64,000 nt of DNA from Puniceicoccaceae bacterium (GTDB taxonomy: Bacteria > Verrucomicrobiota > Verrucomicrobiae > Opitutales > Coraliomargaritaceae), in contig CABXXS010000001.1 of assembly GCA_902516225.1 (NCBI GenBank), positions 36,130 through 100,129 on the forward strand. The letters are read 5' to 3'. Below are positions 26,360 through 35,727 of this stretch, in pieces. The notes beneath the pieces were generated by a model, which saw nothing but the letters and a program-made list of their open reading frames with translations, did no database searches and was not told where the DNA came from. The position numbers were made by a program, and so were the translations under genes. Positions within the stretch are counted from its first letter, which is position 1, and every line of letters starts with the position of its first letter.

Positions 26360-27487
26360 TTACCAACTAATACGGATTGCGGAGGTGAAACCGACACCGT
26401 CGTACTCGCCCTCATCATTAGCAGCGTCGTTCATCTTAGTAAATTGTATCCCGTTTTGCCATTTCAGCTTATGTCCGTAGTAATAAGAGTTTAACCCAAG
26501 AAATAGTTCTTGGACTTCATCCCCTTTTCCAGACACGAGATTCTTCTCATATCTACTAAGACCAATCTGATTGTCTTCAGAGCTGTGAATATAGGTGTAC
26601 CTACTAACGAGCTGATACTTTTCGCTAAGGTCATAAAATGGCATTAATTGCACCGCAAAAAGCTCATATCCAGTGAAGCCTTCCGCATAGGCAATATCGC
26701 CCCAGAAGTGGAGCGAATCTTTTTGCCACTTCCCGTTTAAGGAAACCACATTTTCGTGCTTCTTTGTATTAAAATTATCAAAATCATTCGGCTCTTCTTG
26801 GTAGACATAGTCTAGACGAATCACAGTCTTGTCGCCGCCAAAGCTATCTGCAAAATCATACCCTGCGGAGAGCAGTACGAAGTGGCTTTCTTCGAAGGCA
26901 TCATCAAGCTCTGCGCCGCCATCGTTAGAAAAGATACCTACGGTATAGCTCCAAGCATCTCTTTGTGCAGAATAGGAGATACCATTAAAGTATTCCTTCG
27001 AGAACCAGATATTACCAGCTACTTTACTACGTTCTATAGCAATCAGCTTTTTTGATGATGTAGCACCGTCTAGAGTAAAGCCAGCAGACTGCTTGCCGAT
27101 TTTTATCTTCCAGTTATCTTCTGGTTGCCAAGCAATATAAGAATCAGTCAAGCGATTGTAGACAGGATCCGTATCATTAAAGTCCATGTCCATCTCGCTA
27201 TGGACAGTAAAGTCATTGTAGAGTGTAGCCTTAAAGCCTATCCGGGCACGGCGAAATGGAGTGTCGTTTAAGCTTCCAGCGTCTTGATCATCAAAATTTG
27301 CATAATCTGCCTGCAGCCTTCCGGTACAGACTAGCTTTTGTAGAATATCATTATCACTATTATTATAAATAGTGGCTTTGCCCCAGATCTGCTCGAAGGG
27401 ATCTACCTGTCCTTTGGCGGCGCTTACTTGCGTATTTACCAATACAGCTAATGCTAATATGTTTATAGAACTTAGTATTAATTTCAT
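26360..27487 (-). CDS. OprO/OprP-like outer-membrane porin
   Basis: The 375-residue protein has a signal peptide (about 1-23) and a barrel rich in alternating aromatic and charged strands. The RLQADYANFDDQDAGSLND and FRRARIGFKATLYNDFTVHSEMD segments are typical of phosphate/polyphosphate-selective porin O/P relatives. It ends in an aromatic residue (SAIRISW), as outer-membrane barrels do. It is divergent from a PiT-like permease gene across a 282-bp gap that holds a Pho-box-like repeat, which supports anion (phosphate) uptake. Specificity remains inference because many OprO/P homologues are general porins. Confidence 0.82.
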   Translation of the reverse strand: MKLILSSINILALAVLVNTQVSAAKGQVDPFEQIWGKATIYNNSDNDILQKLVCTGRLQADYANFDDQDAGSLNDTPFRRARIGFKATLYNDFTVHSEMDMDFNDTDPVYNRLTDSYIAWQPEDNWKIKIGKQSAGFTLDGATSSKKLIAIERSKVAGNIWFSKEYFNGISYSAQRDAWSYTVGIFSNDGGAELDDAFEESHFVLLSAGYDFADSFGGDKTVIRLDYVYQEEPNDFDNFNTKKHENVVSLNGKWQKDSLHFWGDIAYAEGFTGYELFAVQLMPFYDLSEKYQLVSRYTYIHSSEDNQIGLSRYEKNLVSGKGDEVQELFLGLNSYYYGHKLKWQNGIQFTKMNDAANDEGEYDGVGFTSAIRISW

Positions 27488-27769
27488 TGTTTGAATAGTT
27501 TGTTATATTGTTACCTAACAGTTGGTAATGAATATAAGATACATTATAAATGTTTCAGTTCTGTGGCCTTTATGTTACAAAAATGTTAATATTTTAGTGT
27601 TTTTGTAGTAAAATAATCGTCAAATAATTGAGTTATATAGAGATACTTTATTTGTGCTGCTTGCATTCAGTATAAACTAGACAGTAATACAATCATTACT
27701 ATCTTTGCCAAAAAATAATTTCAGAAACTTTATTCAATATTAACCCCTAATTGCTCACTGATTTCAATT
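27488..27769. promoter_or_regulatory. Divergent porin/PiT promoter region with Pho-box-like repeat
   Basis: The gap contains TGTTAC (27573-27578) and TGTTAA (27584-27589), direct repeats 11 bp apart in an A-rich context. On the minus strand this reads as TAACA-type repeats spaced by one helical turn, the geometry of PhoB/PhoP boxes. It lies between an OprO/P-type porin gene and a PiT-like permease gene, so phosphate control is a reasonable hypothesis. The two-repeat match is short and could be chance. No gene is seen in the gap. Confidence 0.35.
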
Positions 27770-28954
27770 ATGTCTGAATTATTTATGATCCTGGGTTTTG
27801 CTTTTGCCGCGTACGCAATTGTTGCGAACGACTCGATCCAAACGCTGGGTACCTTCCTAGCATCAAACTCGAAACGTCCTTGGTGGTCCTTGTGGGTCTG
27901 GATTTCAGGGATAATGGTCGTAACAGTAACTTGGGGCTGGATCGCAAATGGCGGTGACCCTGCCTTTGGACGCCTCGCAGCTGCAGGCAAAAACATCGCG
28001 CACCCTGATGCGTATGGGGGTATATTTACCTGGCTTTTTGTAATTCCACCTTTGTGTTTGGTCATCCTCACACGGATGGGAATTCCGGTGAGTACCTCGC
28101 TGCTGGTCCTTACTGCCTTTAAGGGTCTTATCGCGGCCCAACAGGGCAAATCGCCTAAGGGTGCTGTGGATCTGTTTAACTCGATGATGCAGAAGTCGCT
28201 TGTCGGCTATGCTTTAGCCTTCGTGCTTGGATTGATCATTTTTGCCGCGGTCTTATATATAATGGAGCGCAAAGTTCTCAAGGAGAAGGACGGTAGGGAG
28301 AAGGACGGGAACTTTCCTCACAATGAACTGCACCCGGTCTGGTCGGTCTTTCAATGGCTCTCTACTGGCTTTCTTTGGTCTATGTGGCTGGTGCAGGACT
28401 TAGCTAACATCTTCGTTTATCTCCCACGCGAGCTTTCTCTGCTCGGTTTAATCCTTTCATTAGGCGGCATGGTCATATTACAAGGCTACATTTTCCGCGA
28501 GAAGGGTGGTAAAATTCAGAAAGTAGTTACTAGTAAGACCAACACTCTCGACGTGCGATCGGCTACTTTCATCGACTTACTCTATGGGGTAGTATTGCTT
28601 TTCTTTAAGGTGGATTATATTCCTAAGCTATTTGCTATGATGGATTTAGCTGTTCCATGGCCAGAAAAAATGCCGATGAGTACCACCTGGGTTTTCCTCG
28701 GTTTACTCGCAGGACGTGAAGTAGGAATCGCGCTGCGCCTGAATGTCCGGAGTAAGGGTAAGGTATCCAATCTTATTTTCCGTGACGCGGGTAAGGCCTT
28801 CTTTGGCTCTGCGATTGCTGTGGTCCTAGCTCTCTTCCTGCCTACCTTTATTGAGCCGGCCGCTGCAGAACGCCTCGAAGCGGAAGCTGCTGCTGCTGCG
28901 GCAGTTTCAGTTGAGTCTGTTGAAGCACTGCCAGAGCCTCCCATGGGGGACTAA
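27770..28954 (+). CDS. PiT-like (inorganic phosphate transporter-related) membrane protein
   Basis: The 394-residue polytopic membrane protein has a first helix carrying YAIVANDSIQTLGTFLAS (about 15-32) and a later GIPVSTSLLVLTAF (about 104-117). These resemble the duplicated GANDVANAFGT and G-PVSTTH signatures of PiT phosphate permeases, although they are diverged. The C-terminal tail is cytoplasmic-looking and Ala/Glu-rich (about 362-394). The divergent OprO/P-like porin makes anion transport plausible. It could instead be an uncharacterised PiT relative with a different substrate. Its start is the ATG at 27770; no SD-like sequence is evident. Confidence 0.65.
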   Translation: MSELFMILGFAFAAYAIVANDSIQTLGTFLASNSKRPWWSLWVWISGIMVVTVTWGWIANGGDPAFGRLAAAGKNIAHPDAYGGIFTWLFVIPPLCLVILTRMGIPVSTSLLVLTAFKGLIAAQQGKSPKGAVDLFNSMMQKSLVGYALAFVLGLIIFAAVLYIMERKVLKEKDGREKDGNFPHNELHPVWSVFQWLSTGFLWSMWLVQDLANIFVYLPRELSLLGLILSLGGMVILQGYIFREKGGKIQKVVTSKTNTLDVRSATFIDLLYGVVLLFFKVDYIPKLFAMMDLAVPWPEKMPMSTTWVFLGLLAGREVGIALRLNVRSKGKVSNLIFRDAGKAFFGSAIAVVLALFLPTFIEPAAAERLEAEAAAAAAVSVESVEALPEPPMGD

Positions 28955-28996
28955 CTAGAAGCGTGACCACATCGTAACACCTAGCGCTCTACAGTC

Positions 28997-30247
28997 TTAT
29001 CGCCTCATCTCGTCCCCTTCTAATTCTAGGTCGGGGATGTGATTAAAGGCGATACGCATCGGGGCAGCATCGACTGTTTTCTGAGCTTCCATAGCATCGG
29101 CGTAGAAGAGCGTGCGTCCGCCAAAGCGTTTATTGACCGCATCCATGGCGTGCTGTAGTTCCATACGGCGCGGCTGGTTATCCTCAAGAAAGAGTGAGGG
29201 CGTGTGAGTGGTCGAAGGATTCAGGCGAGTCAGGGTGACGCTCACCTTGGTCGGCTCAGGGACCTCAGAGGGGCGCTGTTCCCATAGTTGGTTGAGTAGC
29301 CTGCCTAAGACCACGCTGTCTTGAGTAGGGAAGCAGTTTGACTGCGCCTCCCATCGCAGGTCGAAGCCGAATTTGATGCCTATAAAAAACTGCCCGGTAA
29401 AATAGTCCATCGCTCGCAGGCGAAGGCAGGCCTTTTGGAGCATGCGATGGAGTGTGGCATGAGCCCCATGGAAGCTACGCAGGCGAGGGGGCAAGACGTG
29501 GGAGTGGCCGATTGTGCTACGTTTTGTCTCAACTGGGGGTAATTCTACTCCGCGCAGTGCGTACCACATGCGGTCCCCGTCGATACTACCCCAGATACGG
29601 TGTAATTTCCGGCGACTAGCGGCGTAAAGTCTTTCCATATTTGTAATGCGAGCTGTGAGCAAGCGTCGTTCGATCCGTTTTCCTATCCCGGTGATATCGC
29701 TGAGTTCGAAGTGATAGAGCTTTTCAGGGATGTCCTCGAAATCGATGCAGGTCAGACCATTTGGCTTTTCGAGCTTACTAGCCAACTTGGCGAGGAAGCG
29801 GTTAGGCGCTAGTCCGATGGAAGCGCAGATGTAGGGACCAATCGTCTTAGCGAGCGCTAGCTTAATTTCTCTTGCTTTCGATTGGGCCACTTCTGGCGGT
29901 TGCCAATGAGGAGGAAGGCGCCCGTACATCTCGTCGATTGAGAGAACGGCGTCCACGTAGATAATCTCGTGGATACGCTTTTTAATCTGCTCGTGTACTC
30001 GCACATAAACGCAGGGCCTTGATTCGACGAATACGATATCTTGGCACATCACTCGCGCTTCGCGCACCGCTGTGCCTGTCTTTACCCCGAAGGCTTTGGC
30101 CTCATAGCTAGCTGCGATACAGCAAGTAGTTTCCACCCCTAATGAGGGCACTATCCCGACTGGTCGCCCACGAAGTTCGGGTTTAAATTGCTGCTCGACC
30201 GACGCGAAGAAGCTGTCGAAATCAATGAATAGGAAACGTAGTGACAT
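28997..30247 (-). CDS. Y-family (DinB-like) translesion DNA polymerase
   Basis: The 416-residue protein belongs to the IMS/Y-family. The palm motif LFIDFDSFFASVEQ contains catalytic Asp9, and LSIDEMYG contains catalytic Asp105-Glu106. A helix-hairpin-helix segment (LSDITGIGKRIERRLL) and a little-finger domain follow. DinB usually reads SIDEAYLD, so SIDEMYG marks a divergent subgroup. No QLSLF-type clamp-binding peptide is seen at its C-terminus. It should copy past damaged bases. A palindromic AGTGAA-N6-TTCACT site 42 bp upstream, matched upstream of recA, suggests damage-inducible control. The symbol is left empty because subgroup assignment is uncertain. Confidence 0.88.
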   Translation of the reverse strand: MSLRFLFIDFDSFFASVEQQFKPELRGRPVGIVPSLGVETTCCIAASYEAKAFGVKTGTAVREARVMCQDIVFVESRPCVYVRVHEQIKKRIHEIIYVDAVLSIDEMYGRLPPHWQPPEVAQSKAREIKLALAKTIGPYICASIGLAPNRFLAKLASKLEKPNGLTCIDFEDIPEKLYHFELSDITGIGKRIERRLLTARITNMERLYAASRRKLHRIWGSIDGDRMWYALRGVELPPVETKRSTIGHSHVLPPRLRSFHGAHATLHRMLQKACLRLRAMDYFTGQFFIGIKFGFDLRWEAQSNCFPTQDSVVLGRLLNQLWEQRPSEVPEPTKVSVTLTRLNPSTTHTPSLFLEDNQPRRMELQHAMDAVNKRFGGRTLFYADAMEAQKTVDAAPMRIAFNHIPDLELEGDEMRR

Positions 30248-30288
30248 TTCTAAAAAAGAAAATGGATAGAGGACACACGCAAGAAATA

Positions 30289-30306
30289 AGTGAAAGTATG
30301 TTCACT
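30289..30306. promoter_or_regulatory. Candidate SOS (LexA-type) operator upstream of Y-family polymerase
   Basis: AGTGAA (30289-30294) and TTCACT (30301-30306) form a perfect 6-N6-6 inverted repeat starting 42 bp upstream of the polymerase ATG. A site matching it at 10 of 12 half-site positions lies upstream of recA. A LexA-like repressor is the obvious candidate, but no lexA gene is in the window. Confidence 0.45.
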
Positions 30307-30321
30307 ATATTTGCGCAGAGG

Positions 30322-30339
30322 CGAGGAGCCCGCTCCTCG
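30322..30339. other. Short GC-rich hairpin upstream of DUF2490 gene
   Basis: CGAGGAGC (30322-30329) is exactly complementary to GCTCCTCG (30332-30339), with only two bases between, so about six to seven pairs can form. It stands out in AT-rich DNA, about 60 bp before the DUF2490 start. No T-run follows, so it is not a standard terminator. It may be an mRNA leader structure or protein site. Confidence 0.35.
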
Positions 30340-30399
30340 GGCATATATTTATACCTTCTCTAACTTGCCTTAAGGCTCTTTATTTACCAAGTAAGGAGC

Positions 30400-31044
30400 A
30401 TGCGGTATCTTCTTTTAACCTCGTTCATCCTCACTTTTTTTCTATCTCCTGCCCATGCAGCGCCCGATGCAGGAGCGAGTCATAACTTGCTACTTAAGTA
30501 TAAACTCAATGAGGATTGGTTCCTCATCTCGCGCTCAAACATGGCGAGTCGATTTCACTACGACGACTATTTTTTCGGTTATACCGGGATTGGTGCAGGG
30601 TATAACCTGAATAAAAATTGGAGCCTGCGTGCGGGTTACCGCCACGCACAAATACGACCCCGTGGTGTGTGGCTAGAAGAAAACCGTCCTTATATCGAGG
30701 GCTACTACGCTAACAATTGGAAAGGCTACCGGATGACTTATAGGAGCCGATTAGAGTTCCGATTTTTTGATTACCGAGACGACGATTTGCGCTTTCGTAA
30801 TGAGCTTGTAATTGAAGCGCCGTGGGAGTTTACCAAATTCAAACTTAAACCTTACTTAGAAGAAGAGTTTTTCTACGGCTTCGACAAAAGTCAGTTCGAA
30901 GCGAATTGGCTCGGCGCCGGTCTATCTTGGCGGCCGATGAAAGGCGTCAAATTAAAGCTAGGATACCGCTGGGTACACCAGCGCATAGGAGTAAGATGGA
31001 TCAACCGTAATGTCATTGTGACAGGGGTGAATTTATTCTTTTAG
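30400..31044 (+). CDS. DUF2490 family outer-membrane beta-barrel protein
   Basis: The 214-residue protein has a signal peptide (MRYLLLTSFILTFFLSPAHA) and alternating aromatic beta strands. LKYKLNEDWFLISRSNMASR, GIGAGYNLNKNWSLRAGYRH and RSRLEFRFFDYRDDDLRFRNE match the DUF2490 pattern. It ends in Phe (VTGVNLFF), as expected for barrel insertion. An AAGGAG sequence ends only one base before the ATG, an unusually short spacing that may be fortuitous. It is divergent from the polymerase gene. The function of the family is not known to me; the outer-membrane location is well supported. Confidence 0.78.
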   Translation: MRYLLLTSFILTFFLSPAHAAPDAGASHNLLLKYKLNEDWFLISRSNMASRFHYDDYFFGYTGIGAGYNLNKNWSLRAGYRHAQIRPRGVWLEENRPYIEGYYANNWKGYRMTYRSRLEFRFFDYRDDDLRFRNELVIEAPWEFTKFKLKPYLEEEFFYGFDKSQFEANWLGAGLSWRPMKGVKLKLGYRWVHQRIGVRWINRNVIVTGVNLFF

Positions 31045-31071
31045 TCCACAAGAAGACTAGCAGTTCTGAGA

Positions 31072-32019
31072 TTATGAGTCTGCCGTTTCTACATCAGCGG
31101 TTTTTGACTTCTCTCGATAGCTCAGAATGAAGAGCATCGCGACAGGGACTCCATAGTCACCCCAACGCTCGATTGTTTCGAAAATGTTGACCCAGCCCAT
31201 GCCGCTGACTGTATCTGCAGGTACATAAAGAAACTCGGTGAAGAATTTCCAGACGAGGCAAGTCCAGATTAGTGGGCGTATGGGCAAGCAGAATACCAGT
31301 ACTCCTAGAGCGAGTTCACCGAAACCGATGGCTCGGATGAAGTTGATGTCGGCATTCACGCCAATAGATTGCCAGTGATCTATAAGCATTTGCTTTTCAG
31401 CAGCAAAACCAAACCCAGCGTGACCGATAAGTAGTAAAGCAAGCGTGGTGCGAAGGATAAAGAAGATGGTATCGACGGTCGTCTCTTTCATCAGAGGCTC
31501 CACGTACGGAGCGACCCAATCCTTCCAGCGCATAGTGATTACGCCACCCATAATTAGAAGCATAAGAGGAGGCGCCCAGTTACCAGCACGTTCCCAAAAT
31601 TCCCATGTCTGCATCTTCGGTACATTCATCGAATCGGTAGCTAAACGAACGAACCATTCTCCATTTTCTTGAAACTTCTCAAGGTTACCCGCGAGCGGCC
31701 GAAGGGCTGCCGTCCAAAGCGCCCATAAGAACATCCACATAAAGATAATCCTACGCGGTTTCCAGAGAATGAGAACTGCCATTAGAATGTCAAAAGCACC
31801 AATTAATGGTTGGAGTGTCCAGGCTACGTCTAGCGGTATACCTTGCGAGGCGAAGAAAGGTAGCCAGCCGGCTTTAGTTATAAGACCCCATGTGCCGTGG
31901 CCAATGAAGCAAAGAGCGACCGAGACCCGCAGGGTCCAGTGTAGCTGAGTTTGTAAAGTGTCAATTCTACCGTCATGAGGAGAAAAAAGGCCCTTGGTGC
32001 AGTATTCGATAATAGTCAT
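31072..32019 (-). CDS. DoxX-like polytopic membrane protein
   Basis: The 315-residue inner-membrane protein appears to hold two related halves. Each has an FIGHG or LIGHAGFG motif (about 38-42 and 197-204) followed by hydrophobic helices and a GAFDILMAVLIL or GFGELALGVLVF segment, resembling the DoxX/DoxD four-helix repeat. No catalytic motif is evident. The internal duplication makes it longer than a single DoxX protein. It converges on the DUF2490 gene (27-bp gap) and is divergent from the second porin gene. Function is not assigned. Confidence 0.6.
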   Translation of the reverse strand: MTIIEYCTKGLFSPHDGRIDTLQTQLHWTLRVSVALCFIGHGTWGLITKAGWLPFFASQGIPLDVAWTLQPLIGAFDILMAVLILWKPRRIIFMWMFLWALWTAALRPLAGNLEKFQENGEWFVRLATDSMNVPKMQTWEFWERAGNWAPPLMLLIMGGVITMRWKDWVAPYVEPLMKETTVDTIFFILRTTLALLLIGHAGFGFAAEKQMLIDHWQSIGVNADINFIRAIGFGELALGVLVFCLPIRPLIWTCLVWKFFTEFLYVPADTVSGMGWVNIFETIERWGDYGVPVAMLFILSYREKSKTADVETADS

Positions 32020-32115
32020 AATTGATTTAAAATATGGAAGACTATTTACTTCTATACAATAATTTTAGGCCACTAATAGACTTTACATTAAAAGCAGGCC
32101 TTTTCTCCTATCTCT

Positions 32116-33342
32116 ATGCCTCTACTCAAATATCTAGGATTTTTTCTACTCTTGTGCTCTGGCGTCCTTCGGGCGGATATAGGTTCACTTAGCGATTACT
32201 GCGAGTACTTATCCGACCGAAGCGTTATCCATCAGAACCCTGAGTGTAAGACGATTCAAAAAATTGATTTATACCTAGCGTATATGCACCAATTTGGATC
32301 GGTCGCGGGTAAAGATCTTCAGGGTGAGAAGGTCGAAAAGTCGGCCGAAGAAATACGGCGATTTTGGGTAGGTGCTCAGGGTGACTTCCTTAATGTTTTT
32401 AGCTTTAAGGCGGTTAGCCAAATTTCTAGCGACCGCCATAATTTCCCTGCAGGCAAACGTGAGTTCGGGCATGAGACCTTCCGATCGGCTAATGTCACCT
32501 TTCGCGCCCATGATGCTTTCAATCTTTCTAACTTTGATACATTAACATTGGGATATGGTCGTCGCTCGGGACGCATGGCTGACGAGTGGCAGCGATCGGC
32601 AACTCATATCAATGCCTTGGAGCGCTCTGCCTTCTCCAATAAAATATGGCTCTCTGATGCGGAAAAGGGAAACCCCCTTGCTGTTTGGGGGAAAGGCCGT
32701 ATAGGACAATCCACGATCGATCTAGCACTCTTCTCTGGCACCTACTCAGACTGGATAGGTGGATGGGAAGACAGCCTGACTTACTTTGTATCCTATGAAC
32801 GTGATTTCTCTCAAGCGACCGGCCTGGACACGACAGATCTCTGGTTTTCCGCCTATTATCAGGATAGTGAATCTGAAGAAGATAAACTCGCTAAGGGTAT
32901 AGAGCATGCTTTCGCATTTGTTAGTCGATGGGCTAACGGTCCTTGGGCATTACACACCACTTTGGGTATAGGAGAAAATGGCTCTCAGAGTAACCCTGAG
33001 CAAGCGGGTGGATTTTGGGGAGCTGTAATTATGCCGATGTACTGGTTAGTCGAAGAGGAGCAAAAACTCGTCTTTAGGTATCAGTATCAGTCCTCAGAAC
33101 AAGCACAAGGAATCCAAATGAACAACCGGTATGCCCGCATGGCAGCCGCTGAAGATACACAGATTAATATTAACTCCAGCCGTGGCGACGAGCACCATAG
33201 CCTCTACCTAGGCTACAACTACTATTTATACGGAGAAAATCTAAAATTAGTCACTGGCGTACAGTGGGATGAGCTTAGCTCCGAAGGAAATATATCTTTC
33301 CGAGGTTGGACAGTCGGTGCAGGGATCCGTCTCCTACTTTAG
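32116..33342 (+). CDS. Second OprO/P-like outer-membrane porin
   Basis: The 408-residue protein has a signal peptide of about 20 residues (MPLLKYLGFFLLLCSGVLRA). Its barrel repertoire parallels the porin at 26-27 kb: YLAYMHQFGSVAG, FRSANVTFRAHDAFNLSNFD, SNKIWLSDAEKGNPLAVWG, and a C-terminal hydrophobic strand (VGAGIRLLL). It is diverged from the first copy, for example with a longer N-terminus. The two porins bracket the PiT-like and DUF2490 genes and lie just upstream of the TonB operon. It probably passes anions or small solutes through the outer membrane; selectivity is unproven. Confidence 0.7.
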   Translation: MPLLKYLGFFLLLCSGVLRADIGSLSDYCEYLSDRSVIHQNPECKTIQKIDLYLAYMHQFGSVAGKDLQGEKVEKSAEEIRRFWVGAQGDFLNVFSFKAVSQISSDRHNFPAGKREFGHETFRSANVTFRAHDAFNLSNFDTLTLGYGRRSGRMADEWQRSATHINALERSAFSNKIWLSDAEKGNPLAVWGKGRIGQSTIDLALFSGTYSDWIGGWEDSLTYFVSYERDFSQATGLDTTDLWFSAYYQDSESEEDKLAKGIEHAFAFVSRWANGPWALHTTLGIGENGSQSNPEQAGGFWGAVIMPMYWLVEEEQKLVFRYQYQSSEQAQGIQMNNRYARMAAAEDTQININSSRGDEHHSLYLGYNYYLYGENLKLVTGVQWDELSSEGNISFRGWTVGAGIRLLL

Positions 33343-33510
33343 CCAGCTATTAGCTTAAGATATACGTTTTAAAACAGCGTTAGCTGATTGGTAAGGATTA
33401 AAGAAAACAGTATTAATGTTTTGATGTATGCTCAATTTACCTTTTGCTATACCAAAATTACAGGAGTCTTAGATATTGGCCTGTAGAAATACTTTAGCTG
33501 CCCCAACTTT

Positions 33511-34266
33511 ATGAAATATAGAAATATTTACACTCTAATCGCTGCCTTCACAATTTCTTCGCTGTGGGCAGAGAACTCTATCGAAAAGACACGCAATGTC
33601 ATCGAGCAATGGGTTGAAACAGAGCAAATCATCTCTGAGGAAAAAAGTGACTGGATACTGGAAAAATCCATCTTAGGAGACACTCAGGTTCTTCTTTCAA
33701 AAGAGCTAACTCGAATAGAGAAGGCTATCGATGACCTTGAAGATTCAGCGACAGCAGCAGATGCGGACCGAGCAGCACTAAGTGAAGAAAAAGAAAAACA
33801 GACTGCGGCTGCAGCAGTTGTAAGATCGAACATTGGCGCTCTTGAAAAAAAGGTCAAAGACATCATCAAAACCTTGCCCGAGCCGCTAGCTGATAAAATC
33901 AAACCTCTCATTCGCCGTCTCCCTAATGACCCCGAAAATACAAAACTTTCTCTTGGTGAGCGTGTGCAGAATGTTGTGGGTATCTTAAGTCAGGCAGATA
34001 AATTTAACTCTACGATCACCCTTAGTAATGAATCGCGTGAAATCTCTGAGGGTAAGGTGGTCCAAGTTACTACTCTTTACTGGGGCCTCGCTCAGGCGTA
34101 CTTTGTTGACAACGCTGGTTCATACGCGGGGGTAGGGAAGCCAGGGGATGAAGCTTGGGTTTGGACCGAAATTAAAGATATTGGCCCAGAAATTAAACAA
34201 CTTCTCGATATTTATGAAGGCACTGAGGAAATTCAGTTTGTTCAGATTCCAGCAAGTATACAATAA
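33511..34266 (+). CDS. DUF3450 periplasmic protein of TonB energy-transduction operon
   Basis: The 251-residue secreted protein (signal peptide about 1-20) has a coiled-coil region over about 25-125, followed by a globular part with [19 protein letters not shown] and [21 protein letters not shown]. These are the marks of the DUF3450 family, which precedes TtpC in proteobacterial TonB2-type operons. It is the first of six closely spaced same-strand genes, with 21 bp to the next. It probably forms a periplasmic complex with the TtpC-like protein. Its exact role is not established. Confidence 0.85.
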   Translation: MKYRNIYTLIAAFTISSLWAENSIEKTRNVIEQWVETEQIISEEKSDWILEKSILGDTQVLLSKELTRIEKAIDDLEDSATAADADRAALSEEKEKQTAAAAVVRSNIGALEKKVKDIIKTLPEPLADKIKPLIRRLPNDPENTKLSLGERVQNVVGILSQADKFNSTITLSNESREISEGKVVQVTTLYWGLAQAYFVDNAGSYAGVGKPGDEAWVWTEIKDIGPEIKQLLDIYEGTEEIQFVQIPASIQ

Positions 34267-34287
34267 CGCAAAAATTTAGGCAGCATT

Positions 34288-35691
34288 ATGCAACTTCTAA
34301 AAACTTCTTTCTTAGCCCTGGCTATACTTACTTCTACTGCAGCAGTACACGCGGAAGAATTCAATCAGGCAGCTGAAAAAGTACAAGCCGACCTAGAACT
34401 CGCCCTAGAAAAACTTGGCACTGTTCGAGAGAATATAGCGATTGAGAAAATACCCCTCATGAGCGAAGTATCGACTTTGGAGGAGCAAGTCCGCCAGAAG
34501 GGCGCCGAACTCAGCCGCCTTCGCCGTCTGCGGGACAATAGTGATCTTGGACTGAATCGCCTTCGCGAACAGGTTGAGGCTAATAGGGCTCAGAATGAAT
34601 ACGCTGCTGGACTCCTTGATGAGTTTGTTCGTTCCTTTGAAACGCGTATTCATTATAGTGAGCGCCAGTTATACGAATCTGCTGCAGAAGAAGCTAAGCT
34701 TGCATTGGAGGACTCAGACATGAGCCAAGCAGATCGTTTCAATAAGCAAATTGATGTTATTGATGTAGCACTCGATCGCTTGTCGAATCTCGCGGGTGGC
34801 TACAGCTTTGAAGGCAAGGCTCTAGCTCCCAGTGGAGATATCGTAAATGGCAAGTTCGCGCTACACGGGCCTTCTGTTTACTTTGCCTCCGATAGTTCTG
34901 ATCTTGTAGGTGTTGCGATTACCAAGCTTAATGCAGCCGAAGCAGCAGTTGCTAACCCTGGCAATAGCTTTACAGAAGAAATCCGTACTTTTGTGACGCA
35001 AGGAGAGGGTTCTATTCCTGCAGACGCTACCCTAGGAAAGGCTCTGAAGATAGTGGAGGGAAACGATTCTATCCTAGAGCATTTTGCGAAAGGCGGAAGT
35101 GTTGGATATGTTATTATTGCTCTCGGTATTGTTTGCCTGCTAATAGGGCTATTAAAAGTTAAGGAGATTACAAAGTTCAAGGCTGCCGACCCCGGGGAAG
35201 TCCTTTCTGTCCTTGGTCCGATCGAAAACAATGACCTTGAGGCTGCTAAAAGCGCTGCATTGGTAGTTGGTGGTGCTGGTGGTGAGCTCCTCCTAACAGG
35301 CATCGATAATATAGAAGAGAAGCGTGGCACCCTTGAAGAAATTCTTTACGAGAAGATCTTATCAATTCGTCCTAAGCTGGAACGTTTTCTTCCCTTTATG
35401 GCTCTTACTGCAGCTTCAGCGCCACTTCTTGGATTGCTCGGTACAGTCACCGGGATGATTAAAACATTCAACCTGATCACTATTTTTGGTACTGGTGATG
35501 CGAAGAGTTTATCCTCTGGTATTTCTGAAGCTCTTGTTACCACCGAGCTCGGACTCATAGTCGCTATTCCTTCGCTTATTATGCATGGACTTCTTTCTAG
35601 AATGGCCCGGCAGAAAGTTGGTGATATGGAACAAGCAGCAGTCAGCTTTACTAATGGCGTCGTAGGAGCGCGCTCCAAAAACAAAGAGTAG
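34288..35691 (+). CDS. TtpC-like MotA/TolQ/ExbB proton-channel protein with periplasmic coiled coil
   Basis: The 467-residue protein has a signal peptide (about 1-22), a long periplasmic coiled coil (about 25-160), a beta-rich stretch, and a C-terminal membrane domain. [44 protein letters not shown] and [19 protein letters not shown] carry the MotA/TolQ/ExbB pattern. This size and layout match Vibrio TtpC, an extra ExbB-like subunit required with TonB2. The following gene encodes a normal-size ExbB. Together they are expected to couple proton flow to TonB. Confidence 0.87.
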   Translation: MQLLKTSFLALAILTSTAAVHAEEFNQAAEKVQADLELALEKLGTVRENIAIEKIPLMSEVSTLEEQVRQKGAELSRLRRLRDNSDLGLNRLREQVEANRAQNEYAAGLLDEFVRSFETRIHYSERQLYESAAEEAKLALEDSDMSQADRFNKQIDVIDVALDRLSNLAGGYSFEGKALAPSGDIVNGKFALHGPSVYFASDSSDLVGVAITKLNAAEAAVANPGNSFTEEIRTFVTQGEGSIPADATLGKALKIVEGNDSILEHFAKGGSVGYVIIALGIVCLLIGLLKVKEITKFKAADPGEVLSVLGPIENNDLEAAKSAALVVGGAGGELLLTGIDNIEEKRGTLEEILYEKILSIRPKLERFLPFMALTAASAPLLGLLGTVTGMIKTFNLITIFGTGDAKSLSSGISEALVTTELGLIVAIPSLIMHGLLSRMARQKVGDMEQAAVSFTNGVVGARSKNKE

Positions 35692-35727
35692 TTTAGATAT
35701 TTTCTCTTTCCTCACCCAGTTATCTCC

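Noticed and set aside
33368..33388. A stretch matching the mutS stop region (near 39077) at 20 of 21 bases, suggesting a mutS remnant
   Set aside because: Reading further upstream in the same frame shows no MutS similarity, so the match is most likely chance.
34878..35684. Long antisense open frames opposite the TtpC-like gene
   Set aside because: Ser-rich low-complexity translations opposite a clear membrane protein; no start context or domain.
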